This document shows, piece by piece, positions 32,873 through 43,957 of a stretch of 64,000 bases of DNA. This DNA comes from Periplaneta americana (Eukaryota; Arthropoda; Insecta; Blattodea; Blattidae). Position numbers and translations under genes: made by a program. The notes beneath the pieces were generated by a model. That model did no database searches. It saw only the letters and a program-made list of their open reading frames with translations, and had not been told where the DNA came from. The stretch covers positions 103,665,830 through 103,729,829 of the forward strand of contig NC_091131.1 in NCBI RefSeq assembly GCF_040183065.1. Reading direction: 5' to 3'. Each line of letters begins with the position of its first letter. Positions within the stretch are counted from its first letter, which is position 1.

Positions 32873-35446
32873 ATGACACATCAAAACGGGGTAAATAGCC
32901 ATCAGAAGAATTTAATTGAATATCTCAAAGCGGAAAAGCTTACAGGTTTCACTCTCTTGCTAAAAGATAAAGGAAAATATGGCATCGATCCAAACAAAGG
33001 ATATGAAGGCGATGGATTCAAAAACTGTCTTGCAATCGCTGCTGAAAGAGGTCTTGTTGAATTTATAAAAGTCTTGCTGGATAATGAAGCAAACGCTGAT
33101 GAAGCATGTGAACAATTTAACAATAATGCTGCTATTCATTTTGCGACGGAAAACGGAAAACTTACAGCTCTGAAAGCATTAGTTGAAGACGGCGGTGCAG
33201 ATATAAATGCCGTCAATGAAAACGGAGACACTGCGTTACATATTGCAGTTGATAAATCAGAAGAATGTTTTTCTTATCTTCTTAAATTAGAAAACATTGA
33301 CATCAGTAAAACAAACTCAAACTCTCAGACTGCAATCCAGAAGGCCATCGACACGTGCAATGAGAAAATTTTATCAGGGATACTCAAACGACGTGATGTT
33401 AGCCCAGAAGACAGAAACGCGATCATGGAAAAGTATCCTGCATTAAGAGTTGAATCACCAGACTCGGATAATGCAGCTTCTTACGTATATTCAAATGCAT
33501 GTAAAGATCTTCGTAACTCCAGAACCGAAAAAGTCAAAGAGTTATTTTTGGGAAAGAATGTTGAAGAGTTGGGAAAATTCATCAATGCAACTGATACTGG
33601 TACTGAAGAAACTTTGTTACAAATAGCTTGCCATAGAGGTCAGCTCGATATTGTTCGGCTTCTAATTGAGTTTGGAGCAGATGTAAATGAAACTGGAGAA
33701 GAAGAATCAAGATCTCCAATATATCTGGCGTGCTATTTTGGTCAATCTGATGTTCTCGAGTGTCTAATTGAAGATCAAACAGTAAATAAAATTGAAAAAG
33801 GGCAACTATTACTTCATGCTGTTATCAAAGGCAACGGGGCATATGGGAATGATACAAATAAAGACCAATACCATAAATGTTTTGATTTCGTTCTGCAGAA
33901 ACGCACAACATTAGGTATTGATATAAATCAAGGTTGTGAAAAGTATGAGCATACAGCACTTCATGCAGCTGTTCTTGAAAATGACACATATTATGCAAAG
34001 GAACTACTTCTCTCTGGAGCATACATAGGTTCGATCAATACATTTAACATATCTCCTGTACATGACATAGATCCTACGGCGCTGGAAGCTGCATTGAATG
34101 AGTGTATAGAAATTATAAAACCTAATAAGAAAGACAACGAAAAAAATGAAATTCAGGTAGAAGTGAACTTTAATTTTCTGAAACCATCTGCTAAATCTCG
34201 ATTAGATAGGCCTGCAGAAGGTGGAGAGAGACTAAATGAAACGCTACTCGAGATGCATTCTTTGTATTATATCAGTCGGTCAAAACATTTGAGACACCTT
34301 CTCAAACATCCTGTTCTGCTTTTATTTCTCGAACTTAAATGGAATCGAATATGTATGTTGTTATACTTGAACATTTTGTTATACCTACTATTTGTCGTTT
34401 TCCTAACAGTATACATCCTCATCGAAAACAGTCTCTGTGAAACATTTGATCAAAACACCTGTAACACCCAAAGTCTTTCATACGAGCTTTATGGAATTAT
34501 ATTTGTTATAGTATTGGTTCTGTTTCTCATACTAATAGTTTGGGAAACTGTCAAATTCTTCATGATGGTTCAAAAAATAACTTTTTTCTGGAAATTGAAA
34601 AATTTGTTAAAAATAGCTATTCTTCTTACCACAGTTTTAATAATAATTGGAGTGCGCACAAAAATAATAGTTGCAATATGTTTGTTTTTTGCGTGGACTG
34701 AAATTACTCTTCAGTGTGACTATTTCAGTACTTTTGCAATCTACAATGAAATGTTTAAAAGAGTCGCAAACAGCTACATGTCATTTCTGATACTGTATAC
34801 TCCACTTATTATTTCCTTTACCTGCGGTTTTTATGAGCTACGTCACAAACAATTTTCGAATGAAAGTGAAAGGCCAGATGAGTTTTCAATCCAAAACAAC
34901 AACAATTCTTCAGAGGAGAATAAAATAGTAGATTTCTATAGCAACATATTTTTGGCTCTACTAAAAACTGTTCTCATGATGACTGGAGAATTTGATGCAT
35001 CTACCATGTCTTTCGAAATCGGATATTATTTTGTCTTTTTGTTGTTCGTCTTCGTGATCACAATTGTTCTGATGAATCTTCTCAGTGGTCTGGCTGTGAG
35101 CGATATTCAAGTCATTAAGGATGAAGCTGAACTTGTCACTTATGAGACTAGAGTCGAGTGCATCCACAATATTGAGACCAGCATTGCAAGTTATCTGGGC
35201 AGTTTCATAGTTTCCTCCTGTTGCGAAGCAATAATTGGAATAAGTGTACTGCCACAATTATGTCTGTTTTCCGGCAATTTATCCGTCGACAGACTCAGTA
35301 TTACTATTAAGAATAAAGAATTCGAAATTGGAGAAGAGAAGAAAGTAAATTTCTCCATGGAAGAGTTTAGAATGGGGCTCAATCTTGATCAAAATGTGGT
35401 AGATTCACTCAAGAAAAGAAGTAGAGGGAAACCAAAAAATGAATAA
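32873..35446 (+). CDS. TRPA-family cation channel, painless-like
   Basis: Predicted nociceptive/thermosensory TRPA channel of the sensory-neuron plasma membrane; 857 aa from the ATG at 32873. An upstream in-frame ATG at 32858 lies before the splice acceptor AG (32870-32871) and is probably intronic. Ankyrin-type repeats: about residues 49-80 (CLAIAAERGLVEFI), 86-155 (AAIHFATENGK, TALHIAVDKSE), 245-310 (LLQIACHRGQLDIVRLL, SPIYLACYFGQ) and 358-392 (HTALHAAVLEN). The linker LLEMHSLYYISRSKHLRHLL and HPVLLLFLELKW precede six hydrophobic segments: S1 about 493-514, S2 537-562, S3/S4 578-620, S5 634-657, pore LLKTVLMMTGEFDA about 690-708, and S6 716-742. The cytoplasmic tail is about 115 aa. Drosophila painless is of similar layout and slightly longer. 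The coding part is intronless. An AATAAA overlaps the stop (about 35442). Confidence 0.9.
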   Translation: MTHQNGVNSHQKNLIEYLKAEKLTGFTLLLKDKGKYGIDPNKGYEGDGFKNCLAIAAERGLVEFIKVLLDNEANADEACEQFNNNAAIHFATENGKLTALKALVEDGGADINAVNENGDTALHIAVDKSEECFSYLLKLENIDISKTNSNSQTAIQKAIDTCNEKILSGILKRRDVSPEDRNAIMEKYPALRVESPDSDNAASYVYSNACKDLRNSRTEKVKELFLGKNVEELGKFINATDTGTEETLLQIACHRGQLDIVRLLIEFGADVNETGEEESRSPIYLACYFGQSDVLECLIEDQTVNKIEKGQLLLHAVIKGNGAYGNDTNKDQYHKCFDFVLQKRTTLGIDINQGCEKYEHTALHAAVLENDTYYAKELLLSGAYIGSINTFNISPVHDIDPTALEAALNECIEIIKPNKKDNEKNEIQVEVNFNFLKPSAKSRLDRPAEGGERLNETLLEMHSLYYISRSKHLRHLLKHPVLLLFLELKWNRICMLLYLNILLYLLFVVFLTVYILIENSLCETFDQNTCNTQSLSYELYGIIFVIVLVLFLILIVWETVKFFMMVQKITFFWKLKNLLKIAILLTTVLIIIGVRTKIIVAICLFFAWTEITLQCDYFSTFAIYNEMFKRVANSYMSFLILYTPLIISFTCGFYELRHKQFSNESERPDEFSIQNNNNSSEENKIVDFYSNIFLALLKTVLMMTGEFDASTMSFEIGYYFVFLLFVFVITIVLMNLLSGLAVSDIQVIKDEAELVTYETRVECIHNIETSIASYLGSFIVSSCCEAIIGISVLPQLCLFSGNLSVDRLSITIKNKEFEIGEEKKVNFSMEEFRMGLNLDQNVVDSLKKRSRGKPKNE

Positions 35447-35451
35447 ATAAA
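35442..35451 (+). promoter_or_regulatory. Possible polyadenylation signal of the TRPA gene
   Basis: AATAAATAAA starts two bases before the stop codon. If used, the 3' UTR would be extremely short; later AT-rich candidates (near 35600) are less canonical. Confidence 0.3.
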
Positions 35452-35674
35452 AATCTCAAGAAAAGAAATAGAAGATTAACAAAAAAAAAAAAAAAGAGAA
35501 TTTTAAGACAGGGTAACTAAAATAGAAGAAAACTCTACAACAAACCGAAAACTGTTTGAAGTATATGATACAAGGAATAACAATGTATGAAAGTTAAAAA
35601 TAATATATTCATTCATGAAGTAAACCTGAAACTGAATTCCGAACAAAACTTTAAAGAAAATTAAAAGGACACGT

Positions 35675-35716
35675 CGTCGTCGTCGTCGTCATCATCATCA
35701 TCATCATCATCATCAT
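35675..35716. repeat. (CGT)n/(CAT)n microsatellite
   Basis: Four to five CGT units run directly into about nine CAT units. Confidence 0.9.
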
Positions 35717-36180
35717 AAATACATCAGGTTTAAAAGCCTTAATGCCCTGTCCTGCAAAATTCAGCAATGCAAATCTACTTTGGATAACTCAATCCCGTTT
35801 CCCTTAGTTTTACATGATAAAAGCTATGGAAATTTGTTGTTGTCCACCCTCTCGAATTGTTAATACGAATGTTATTTAAAAAGTATAGCAAGAAGAGCTC
35901 TTGCGGGTGACATATTCCCCTCTTGTTCGAATTTTCAGCCAGAGTCGCAACAGCAGACCACAGCTTTATCACGCAGCCATTAGATAGCGCGTATGTTGCA
36001 TCAGACCCTCTCAATAACAGTTGTAAGATGGCTGCGCGGACGGAAACATGGTCAAATGTGGAAGTGAGTATAGTGTGATCCGGTGTTTGCATCTTAAGGG
36101 CACTTCGCCAACAGAAATTTATCGTCAACTTGTTTAGGTGTAAGGTGTGGATTTGGTGCTTCCGGTACTGGACCAATCTT

Positions 36181-36383
36181 CCTACAGCTCGATCTGTTCC
36201 CAGTGCTATTCATCTCTTCGGACAGTTGAAAACCACCTGGGTGATAAGCGATTTAATACCGATACGTCCGTTGAGCAAGCCGACATGATGTGGCTTTAGG
36301 GACTTAACACAGATTTCTTCGATGTCTTGGTCTACCGTTGGAACAAGTGCTTCCATAAGCACGGTGACTATGTTGAAAAGTAA
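36181..36383 (+). pseudogene. mariner-like transposase C-terminal fragment
   Basis: Plus-strand, two frames: PSAIHLFGQLKTT, then after a one-base shift LGDKRFNTDTSVEQ...GLNTDFFDV...HKHGDYVEK and a stop. The order 'HLFG.LK..L..KRF...DF...GDYVEK' is that of the C-terminus of mariner/SETMAR-type transposases. An internal stop after MMWL and the missing DD(D/E) core show it is dead. No TIRs were recognised. Confidence 0.6.
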
Positions 36384-36714
36384 TGCGTACCAGTTTCCTG
36401 CTATTGTGTATCGGTATATGTGCCTGTGGATTCAAGTTTGTCAATGAAAAGCTTTTATCATCTTACTTTTTGAAGCACTCTCGTAGTTGTTATTGTTGTT
36501 GACATTCCTTTGTTTTCTCAACGATGTTTCGGCTTTTTAAGTAATTTGAATATCCTCTTTTTTTCTTTGTGCCGAATACAAGTTTTCATCCTAAAGTTAC
36601 GGTGGCCTTTGAAATTACATGCTGTAATCTTAATTTTAAGTCATTTGTGATCTGTAGAACAAATTCTTTTTTGCAAATCTAGCTTTCAGGTGAAGCTGAT
36701 TTAATAATTTCAAG

Positions 36715-36800
36715 GGAAAAATTGTTCCGGGACCGGGTATCGAACGCGGGACCTTTGACTAAACTCACCAACGCTCTACCGATTGAGCTACCCAGGAACT
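36715..36800 (-). mobile_element. tRNA-derived SINE (family C)
   Basis: On the minus strand, 36798-36724: box A GGGTAGCTCAATCGG, box B GCGTTCGATACCC and acceptor-like ends GTTCC...GGAAC, followed by CAATTTTTCCC. Very short body; extent approximate. Confidence 0.6.
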
Positions 36801-39289
36801 CTATCAGACATCGATTCAATTTTTGCTTTTTTATTCAAATTTTTTTATCATTCCTTTTAATTTATTGTATTTTGTAGTTTCATTTCCATGTCTGTACTGT
36901 AATCCGAAATTTTATTCCCTAATCTGGTAAAATGTTCAGGGGAAATACAACTTACTTGCAAGAAACAAAAAAGTGAAAAAGACAATATACAGTTTCTGTT
37001 TTGATGTTCTTCCATTTCTTTTACATTAAATCCGCACAGGGAATTCCCTGAAACTGAATATGTATGTGTGTGTATCCAATGCCTACTCACTTCACTTACG
37101 TGATTCGTGTTCCACATATGAGGCGTCTAGAATCAAAATCCGCCAAGTCCATCGAAGAAAAAAAATGAGATAAAGCTATTTTTCTGTGTATCTTCGCAAG
37201 GCCAATCCGATGCTGGTATTATTTTTCTGTAATATCCGCTGGATTCCTCTGAAAATGCTGAACAAAAGTTAGGGTTAGTTTCAATATCCGCTAGATCCAA
37301 CTGAATTTTGGCCATTGTTAATTTCAAAAACCTCCAAGCCCTTTCTGCCAATCACGTAGTGGGACTGCTTTACCCAGCATTCCTCAGCTTTGCGATATTG
37401 ATTTATTATTTGTGTGATTAAGCTCTTGTTAAATCTTATTAGTAAGTTTAATTTCTACTCTAATAATATTCAGTGAAGTGGTGGATAGAGTGAGCAGTGA
37501 GTTACAAAAATGTTCACAAAGAAAAGCTCGTGTAAAAACACTAAATAGGAAGAAATGGAATGGAGAAATGAAAAAGAAAGAAAGGTATGTGTGGTTGAAA
37601 TTATGTTTTCATTACATAGAAAAAACAATATGAGAATATAAATATTACGTACAGTATTAAATTATTATAACATACTGTACGCCTATTCTTACCCATTAAT
37701 AATTAATTACATAATATTGTCGGTACTCCTCTTGTGGCCCTCATGCTATACCAGCTTGTAATCATGCTGCTGGCAGTAAATGGAAATCCAACAGTTTAAG
37801 TTTGTTGGACATAAAGATGTTCCATTCCGTTTTCTATTCTTCATCAGATAAACAGCTATAAGACAATTTTATTACTGCACAAAATAAAAATACAACAATG
37901 ATTGGAATGTGCTCTAAATGGTTACTCACTGAAGCACCTCTAACTATTAAAAAAGTGTAAATTACATTTCCTGTGGTTGGGCATTCATTTCTCCCTCCCG
38001 ATCGCATATTTGGAGTAATCGAAAAAGAAATAAGGAAGTGATTTTAGATTCTAATGAATAGGTATAAAGATATTATTGGCAAACATGGAACAGTCTTCAA
38101 TCTTGGAAGTGAAGATGTAGGCCTACCTCTTCAAGACTGGAAGAAAGAGGCAGACATAATTTTAAAATCTCCTGCTATTTTAAGTTCAGTCCCTGTAAAA
38201 TATTTAATTTAAAACGCCCTGCAATGAAAGAACAGATAACAGTGCAAGATGAGTTTAACTATAGAACTGACACCGTTGTTGCAAAGGTAGTAACAAGAAA
38301 AAACAATAGAATTTCAAAATGATTGATCCTGATATTCTAAGCCTTGGAGTGAAGCCTTGGAGTACCTTTGAACTCACTTAAGGTAAAAGACGTGAACAAA
38401 CTTTTGGAGAAGCAGTTTGGGCCTGATTGGCAAGAGCATTGAAATTTTATTTGGAGATTATAAATTCAAGAAATACCATTGAACGTGAAGAAGAAAAAGA
38501 AGAAGAAGAAGAAACTGTTAATCTGGAGGAAGAGGAATGTGACAATATTGTGTAAAATTTGTATGAACTTAAAAAATGTAACATGTATTCAATTTTATAC
38601 TGCTGTTATGTTTAAAGCATGTGCATAATCATAATTCATGTCTGGTTTTCATTGCCTACATAATTTGTAAGGTTTAAGTTAAAATGTTTTCCTTTTTGAC
38701 TAATTTTTATGCTTAGAACTAATTCTCTTACTTTCAAAAGCCTCCAAATACACTTTTCAGTTTCAAAATCAGTTAGGTGCTAATTTAACCTCACGAATTT
38801 GTTAGTTTCAATGAAGGGACAATCCTGTAATGTGTTTGAATGTATCTAATGGTAATAAAATACTTGATAAAAGCATTGTTTATATTCCAAGAATGTTTAT
38901 TTATATGGAAACAGTTTTTTCCATTTTCCCACAAATTTTGTTTTATGGACTTGGAGGATTTTGATTCTAGATGCCTCATATTGTGGATAGATGGCCGGAC
39001 TGTGACATATTTTCATATTGCATACTACTTCGGCGGGTAACATACATGATGTGTATCTGTGGAGAGTTATGCCGTGTGTAAGTGTACAGTATGTGTAAGT
39101 GTTCGTGTAAGTGTAATGTAGGGAATGGGTGAGAATGATGATAAAGGTGAGGAAGGAAGAAGGGGAAACCCTGTGAAGTCACGTAGCCTACTCCTGTCGA
39201 ATGCACCAAGGAGGCAGCCAGGATTAATGTCTCCATCCGAAGGACGAATCACTATCAACTATCATCTCTTCAAATACACTGCGGAGAGA
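36801..39289. other. Mostly unannotated DNA with a possible decayed ORF
   Basis: Near 38060-38215 (+) a frame reads YKDIIGKHGTVFNLGSEDVG then LPLQDWKKEADIILKSP, resembling a C-terminal segment I recall from uncharacterised insect repeat proteins. Stops follow. An E/K-rich stretch lies at 38480-38545. No other gene is supported. Confidence 0.3.
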
Positions 39290-39470
39290 TTTGGGATTTA
39301 ACCGAGGCATATTGGTGCACAATCTAGTGATTAGAAGTTGTGCACCGTCATCTCTCCTAGTCCCGAAGTAGAAATTTTACATTAAAATTTCTGACCCCGT
39401 CGGGAATCGAACTCGGGCCGGCTAGTCTACAGGCAAACGCGCTACCACAGAGCTAACTCGGCGGCAGAGC
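39290..39470 (-). mobile_element. tRNA-derived SINE (family D)
   Basis: The tRNA-like head (39465-39391, minus) has box A GTTAGCTCTGTGGTAGCGCG and box B GAGTTCGATTCCCG. The body contains two hairpins: AGAAATTTT/AAAATTTCT (39370-39392) and GGTGCACAA/TTGTGCACC (39314-39347), a perfect 9-bp stem. The 3' boundary is approximate. Confidence 0.6.
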
Positions 39471-40199
39471 TAAACTGAACGTTTAATATTGTAATAAATT
39501 GTGCTAAATTAATATCTACCTAATGTTGAAATAGGCATTTTAGGCACTTTAAAACTCCTTTCTTTACACATATCATCCATGAAAAACCTATATATTAATT
39601 CTCGAGCCTGAATCTATCAAGAAAAAATTAGCTTTTGCTTAAATTCAACTGTCTATTTATTAGTTAAAATCACAGCAACTGTATTCGCAGTTGAATTTTA
39701 TTGTCAAAGACACATTTCAATGTGTACAATCATTCTTCCTCTTTCTCTACATTTGCTGATGTACTAGACAAACATAAAGTGCAATCTAATGAAGATATTC
39801 TTCAGTAGATTTAGAGTACTCGCATCACAAGTTTTCAGAAAGTGGAAGATTTTGACCCATTTTGAGATAATTATAATATTTTTAATTCATTCAGTTCTTC
39901 AGATTTTGAATTTAAAATGTTTACTAAACATTTATAATCAAACAACAAATCTACATTTACTTCAAAACTGGAGTTCACTTTTGAGCTCATAAAATCGGCA
40001 GCACATTCAACTTCTGATCACAACAATTTGTTGTTTACTGGAATTATCCATTTAAGGTGGAAACAACCTGCAAAGATATTGTGTAACCAAAGCTCAATAT
40101 ATAATACTACCGGTGTAGAATGACAGTGCTTAATTCTTAAATTTGTTTACATCAAATTGGCACGTATCAATTATTCATCACTGACCTCACTTTTACTGG
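39471..40199. other. Unannotated DNA
   Basis: AT-rich; no supported feature. Confidence 0.35.
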
Positions 40200-40214
40200 A
40201 ATATTAATTCATTT

Positions 40215-41035
40215 CATTTAGCGTTCTGCCCAAGGGCATGTCTTTCACTGCAAAACCCAGCTTTCTCCAATCTTTCCTGTTTTCTTCCTTTTCGTTTCCT
40301 CATATGATCCATATATTTTCATGTCGTCTATGATATGATATCTTCTTCTACCGCGAACCCTTCTACCCTTCACCATTCCTTCCAATGCATCCTTCAGTAG
40401 GCAGTTTCTTCTCAGCCAATGACCCAACCAATTCCTTTTCCTCTTCTTGATCAGTTTCAGTATCATTCTTTCTTCACCCACTCTTTCCAACACAGCTTTA
40501 TTTCTTACTCTCTCTGTTCACTTCACACATTCAATTCTTCTCCATATCCACATTTCAAATGCTTCTATTCGCTTCTCTTCACTTCGTCGTAATGTCCATG
40601 CTTCTGCCCCATACAATCCCACACTCCATACAAAGCACTTCACTAGTTTCTTCCTTAGTCCTTTTTCCAGAGGTCCGCAGAAAATTCTCTTTTTTCTATT
40701 AAAAGATTCCTTGGCCATTGCTATTCTCCTTTTGACTTCCTGGCAGCAGCTCATGTTACTGCTTTTAGTGCACCCCAAGTATTTGAAGCTGTCCACTTGC
40801 TCTACTGCCTCATTTAGAATTTCCAAGTTTATCTTCTGTATTTTTCATCCTATGACCATGTTCTTCGTCTTATTTGCTTATATCTTCATTCCATACTGTT
40901 CACAGCTGTCATTTAGCTCCAGTAGCATATCCTTTAGTATCATTTCCTCTCCTGCCAACAACGCCATGTCATCAGCAAATCTTATGCATTCTATTTTTCT
41001 TCATCTTACTATCACTCCTTCCGTGTTCTGAAAAC
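40215..41035 (-). pseudogene. 5'-truncated LINE (family LINE-C), RT end and C-terminus
   Basis: Minus-strand order: IRFADDMALLAGEE (RT motif C, about 40990), NDSCEQYGMKI, then EQVDSFKYLGC...EVKRRIAMAKESFNRKKRI, LYGAEAWTLRR...EAFEMWIWRRI (40826-40518) and ERMILKLIKKRKRNWLGHWL...RRVRGRRRYHIIDDMK (40493-40245). This is the usual non-LTR RT end and 'W.GH..R' C-terminus. Only the last quarter of ORF2 remains, with a shift near 40500. The 3' end shares sequence with 11815 and 47395. Confidence 0.8.
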
Positions 41036-42577
41036 AGTTCTTTACTAAATCCTCCAAGTAGATACTGGAATATAGCATTTCATTTAATTTATCTTTTAGC
41101 TAAACTTTGTGACAAACTACCTCAGCTGCGCAGATATCATTTCCTTCTATTTTCAAAACTGCCGACTGGAATAACCGGGTGGATGCATACAGAAACGACA
41201 TATAGGCCTATGTTGGTGCAATTGCATTTTAAAGAAAGTTTTCAGAACTATAGAGCATTATTCCTAAGAAAAAAATTTAAACTTAAATCCATAAATAACA
41301 TCCAAAACTCACTGTAATGCTGGCTGCATTCTGCACACACAGAAATCTGGCTTTTCTTTGGGAAAGAACTTTTTTATGCTCTGGAGCATTGAATTCATAA
41401 CATTCTTTCAACTGTTAACACCTTTACAATGTAGATGTGGAACTATTTAAACAATGTGACTAATATTAATTCAAAATCAATTTGAAACCTATCTGAAATG
41501 TGAGCTCTACAAAAAAACTCCGGGAAGTTCTCTCCCTAGATGTGCTTACAATTTTGTAGTATATGATTTCTTCTCCTTCTATGAATAACACCAAAATTTG
41601 AGTTTGAGTTGTCTGCATAGTAGCAGAAAATCCTTTCCAACAGGTTGTATTTCGTAAGATCTCCTAGAACATACCTGCTAAGGAGATCTGATTTATCACC
41701 AGCGACTTCAACAAACTCAATTTAATTTAACTTCCAGTTTCTGTTATGAAATACCTAATTTTAATTGAAGCAAGTTTCAATTAGAGCAATCTATAGAAAC
41801 GTAAGTAAATGAAACTTCAAAAATCTGTTTTATTGTTACCTGAAATGTGAAAGTTTCAATTATTACATTCAAAATTAATGCTTCTGTTTCTGCCTTAGCA
41901 GACGAAGATTTTGGATTACAAAATTTATTTAACTTAGGAAAAAAAAAAAGTCATATGACTTCACAGTAAATTTATGTATAGCAGCGTGGTATACAAATAT
42001 CAAATTCTTAGCAATGTATTATTCTTCGTCACGTTTCATTTCACCCCTTTAAAAGCGCATCTTTGGATTCAGTGATATTATCCCCTACTATCGTATGTTT
42101 ATTTGAATTTAAAACGGGGGCTAAAACTTGTATACAATAGAAAGATTTATGTAATATGCTTGGAGCATGCAGTTCAACGTCTGAGTGATACTGTGCACTT
42201 AAATTTTGCTACTCTTCTTTAATATCAAGTGCAAAAAAGGTTCGCCTTAAATCTCCAAGCAGAATCAATTTAAACAACTGAATGGTGAATTTGCAGAACG
42301 ACTTAAGTCCCTTGAAGTAGTTTGAGAAAATTAAAGAAGACTGTTTTTGGCCTCCCTGAACCATACATTGTTACAATATATTCCTTTATAAGTACCGGTA
42401 AGAGATATGTAAGAGAAATAGTTTTTGTACAAAAATTAATACTTTTGTACTCTTCTTCAGGTCGTAAAAAATTAATTATCTTCAGGACTTAAGTTGTTCT
42501 GCAGATTAACTTCAATCCTGCATCATAATTATTAGGTTACTGACACACATATTTAACTAAATGTATTTACACCAACA
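41036..42577. other. Unannotated DNA
   Basis: No supported feature on either strand. Confidence 0.35.
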
Positions 42578-42760
42578 TCATAAAATGACCTTATTGCAAT
42601 TGTTGAACAACATTATTTTGAACAATTTTTTAATCACAAAAGCACAGACCTCTGATGGAGAAAAGTATGATGTTGGAAAATGTTTTTGAGCACTTTTTAC
42701 CATTAATAATTTGATTAGAGTGTTGTTCTTATTTTGTCCCGGACAACTGTCGCAAAACAA
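42578..42760 (-). pseudogene. Fragment of an uncharacterised insect repeat protein
   Basis: Minus-strand frame begins FCDSCPGQNKNNTLIKLLM, resembling the 'SDSCGGQNKN' motif I recall from a large family of uncharacterised, probably transposon-derived insect proteins. Too short to classify; no function is proposed. Confidence 0.35.
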
Positions 42761-43439
42761 CCACAGTTCTTAGTATACTGCATGGGACACAGTTATTGAA
42801 GTAGTGCCCAGGAGAAAATTTCATACCTCATTAAGACTTTTCTTGGCCTGTGCTTCATGGTAGACACAAAAGGACATTTCACTAGTTTTCATGCTATGCA
42901 CAGAGAAAGCTGGGACGGTAAGTTGGCGATTGTAGTACGTATCCTGAACTGGTGTTAGGCAAGCATACATTTTTCATGTAGTCAAATGTGACAGCGAGAA
43001 AATCCTCTCTCTCGATGCTTATCTTGGCTCATTTTGTAATACTTTTTACTTCAGCTTCAAGTTTAGCACTATTACTGTGCATATTGCTTTTCATTTTTAT
43101 GCTCTGTTCTTCAAACGTATTAAATTTTCACAGGTAAAGAATTACCAATGACAACAGACAAGAAACATTTTGTCAGCTGATTGTGTGGTGTGATTAAAAA
43201 TATATATTATGTAAGTTTCTTCAGTACCTGACTGGAAAAACAACTTAAGTCCAGGACTAAAGTCGTTTTACTCCTTAACCTAACATTCTGCTGCTAAAAA
43301 AACGATACAAAAGTCGTGGATTAAAGTCATTCTGTTACTAAACGATGCCCCTTGCACACATTAACATAATCATGCTCTCAACTCATAACCTCCAAAATGT
43401 GGACTTAAGTCGTTTTGCAAATTCACCATTCAATTTGCT

Positions 43440-43640
43440 CCGAAAATTCCACTTCCTCCTGAACCGATCATTACGAGATGGGCGACGCAGTTAGAGGCCG
43501 CCATATATCACTGTAAAAATTTTGACATTATTGAAAGCATACTAAAAGAGCTAGATGAAAATATAGCAGAAAGTATTGTTGAAGAGAAGGGTGCTAAGCC
43601 TATAAGTAGAGTTGGAATAATGGAGGAGTTAATTTACAGT
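43440..43640 (+). pseudogene. hAT transposase scrap (CGGBP1/DUF659-like)
   Basis: Plus-strand frame APKIPLPPEPIITRWATQLE then AAIYHCKNFDIIESILKELD matches the 'P.P..TRWGTWL.A..YY...F' segment of hAT-derived proteins. About 65 codons only; flanks decayed. Confidence 0.45.
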
Positions 43641-43894
43641 AAGTCACATTTCAACTATATTTCTACAGTCATCACAGCGCACAAACAAAATGATGCACAA
43701 CTTGTCACAAATATAAATCTAATAGAAAATCTCTTACTATATAGAACTTGAATCTATGTGAGCCGAAATTTGCAAAGACCAGAACAATTTAACTACTCAC
43801 TACAAAAAAATCCATTTTACCATACATTACAACATTATTTCCAATATCTTGTCTGGAAAAAGGGAAAGCAAATTGTCGGACATAGAAGAAACGT

Positions 43895-43957
43895 GGAATA
43901 ATTCTTCTCGAGTTGGATGAGAACCCACTTGGCTGAGAACTCGAGAAGAATTACTCC
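43895..43957. repeat. 20-bp stem hairpin
   Basis: GGAATAATTCTTCTCGAGTT pairs with AACTCGAGAAGAATTACTCC (19 of 20) across a 23-nt loop. No associated element was identified; see findings. Confidence 0.8.

Noticed and set aside
35775-36176. 133-codon minus-strand frame next to the TRPA gene
   Set aside because: No family features; it overlaps the region leading into the plus-strand mariner fragment and is likely chance.
36724-36798. Possible tRNA gene on the minus strand
   Set aside because: Box A and B are good, but the arms do not form a full cloverleaf and a SINE-like tail follows.
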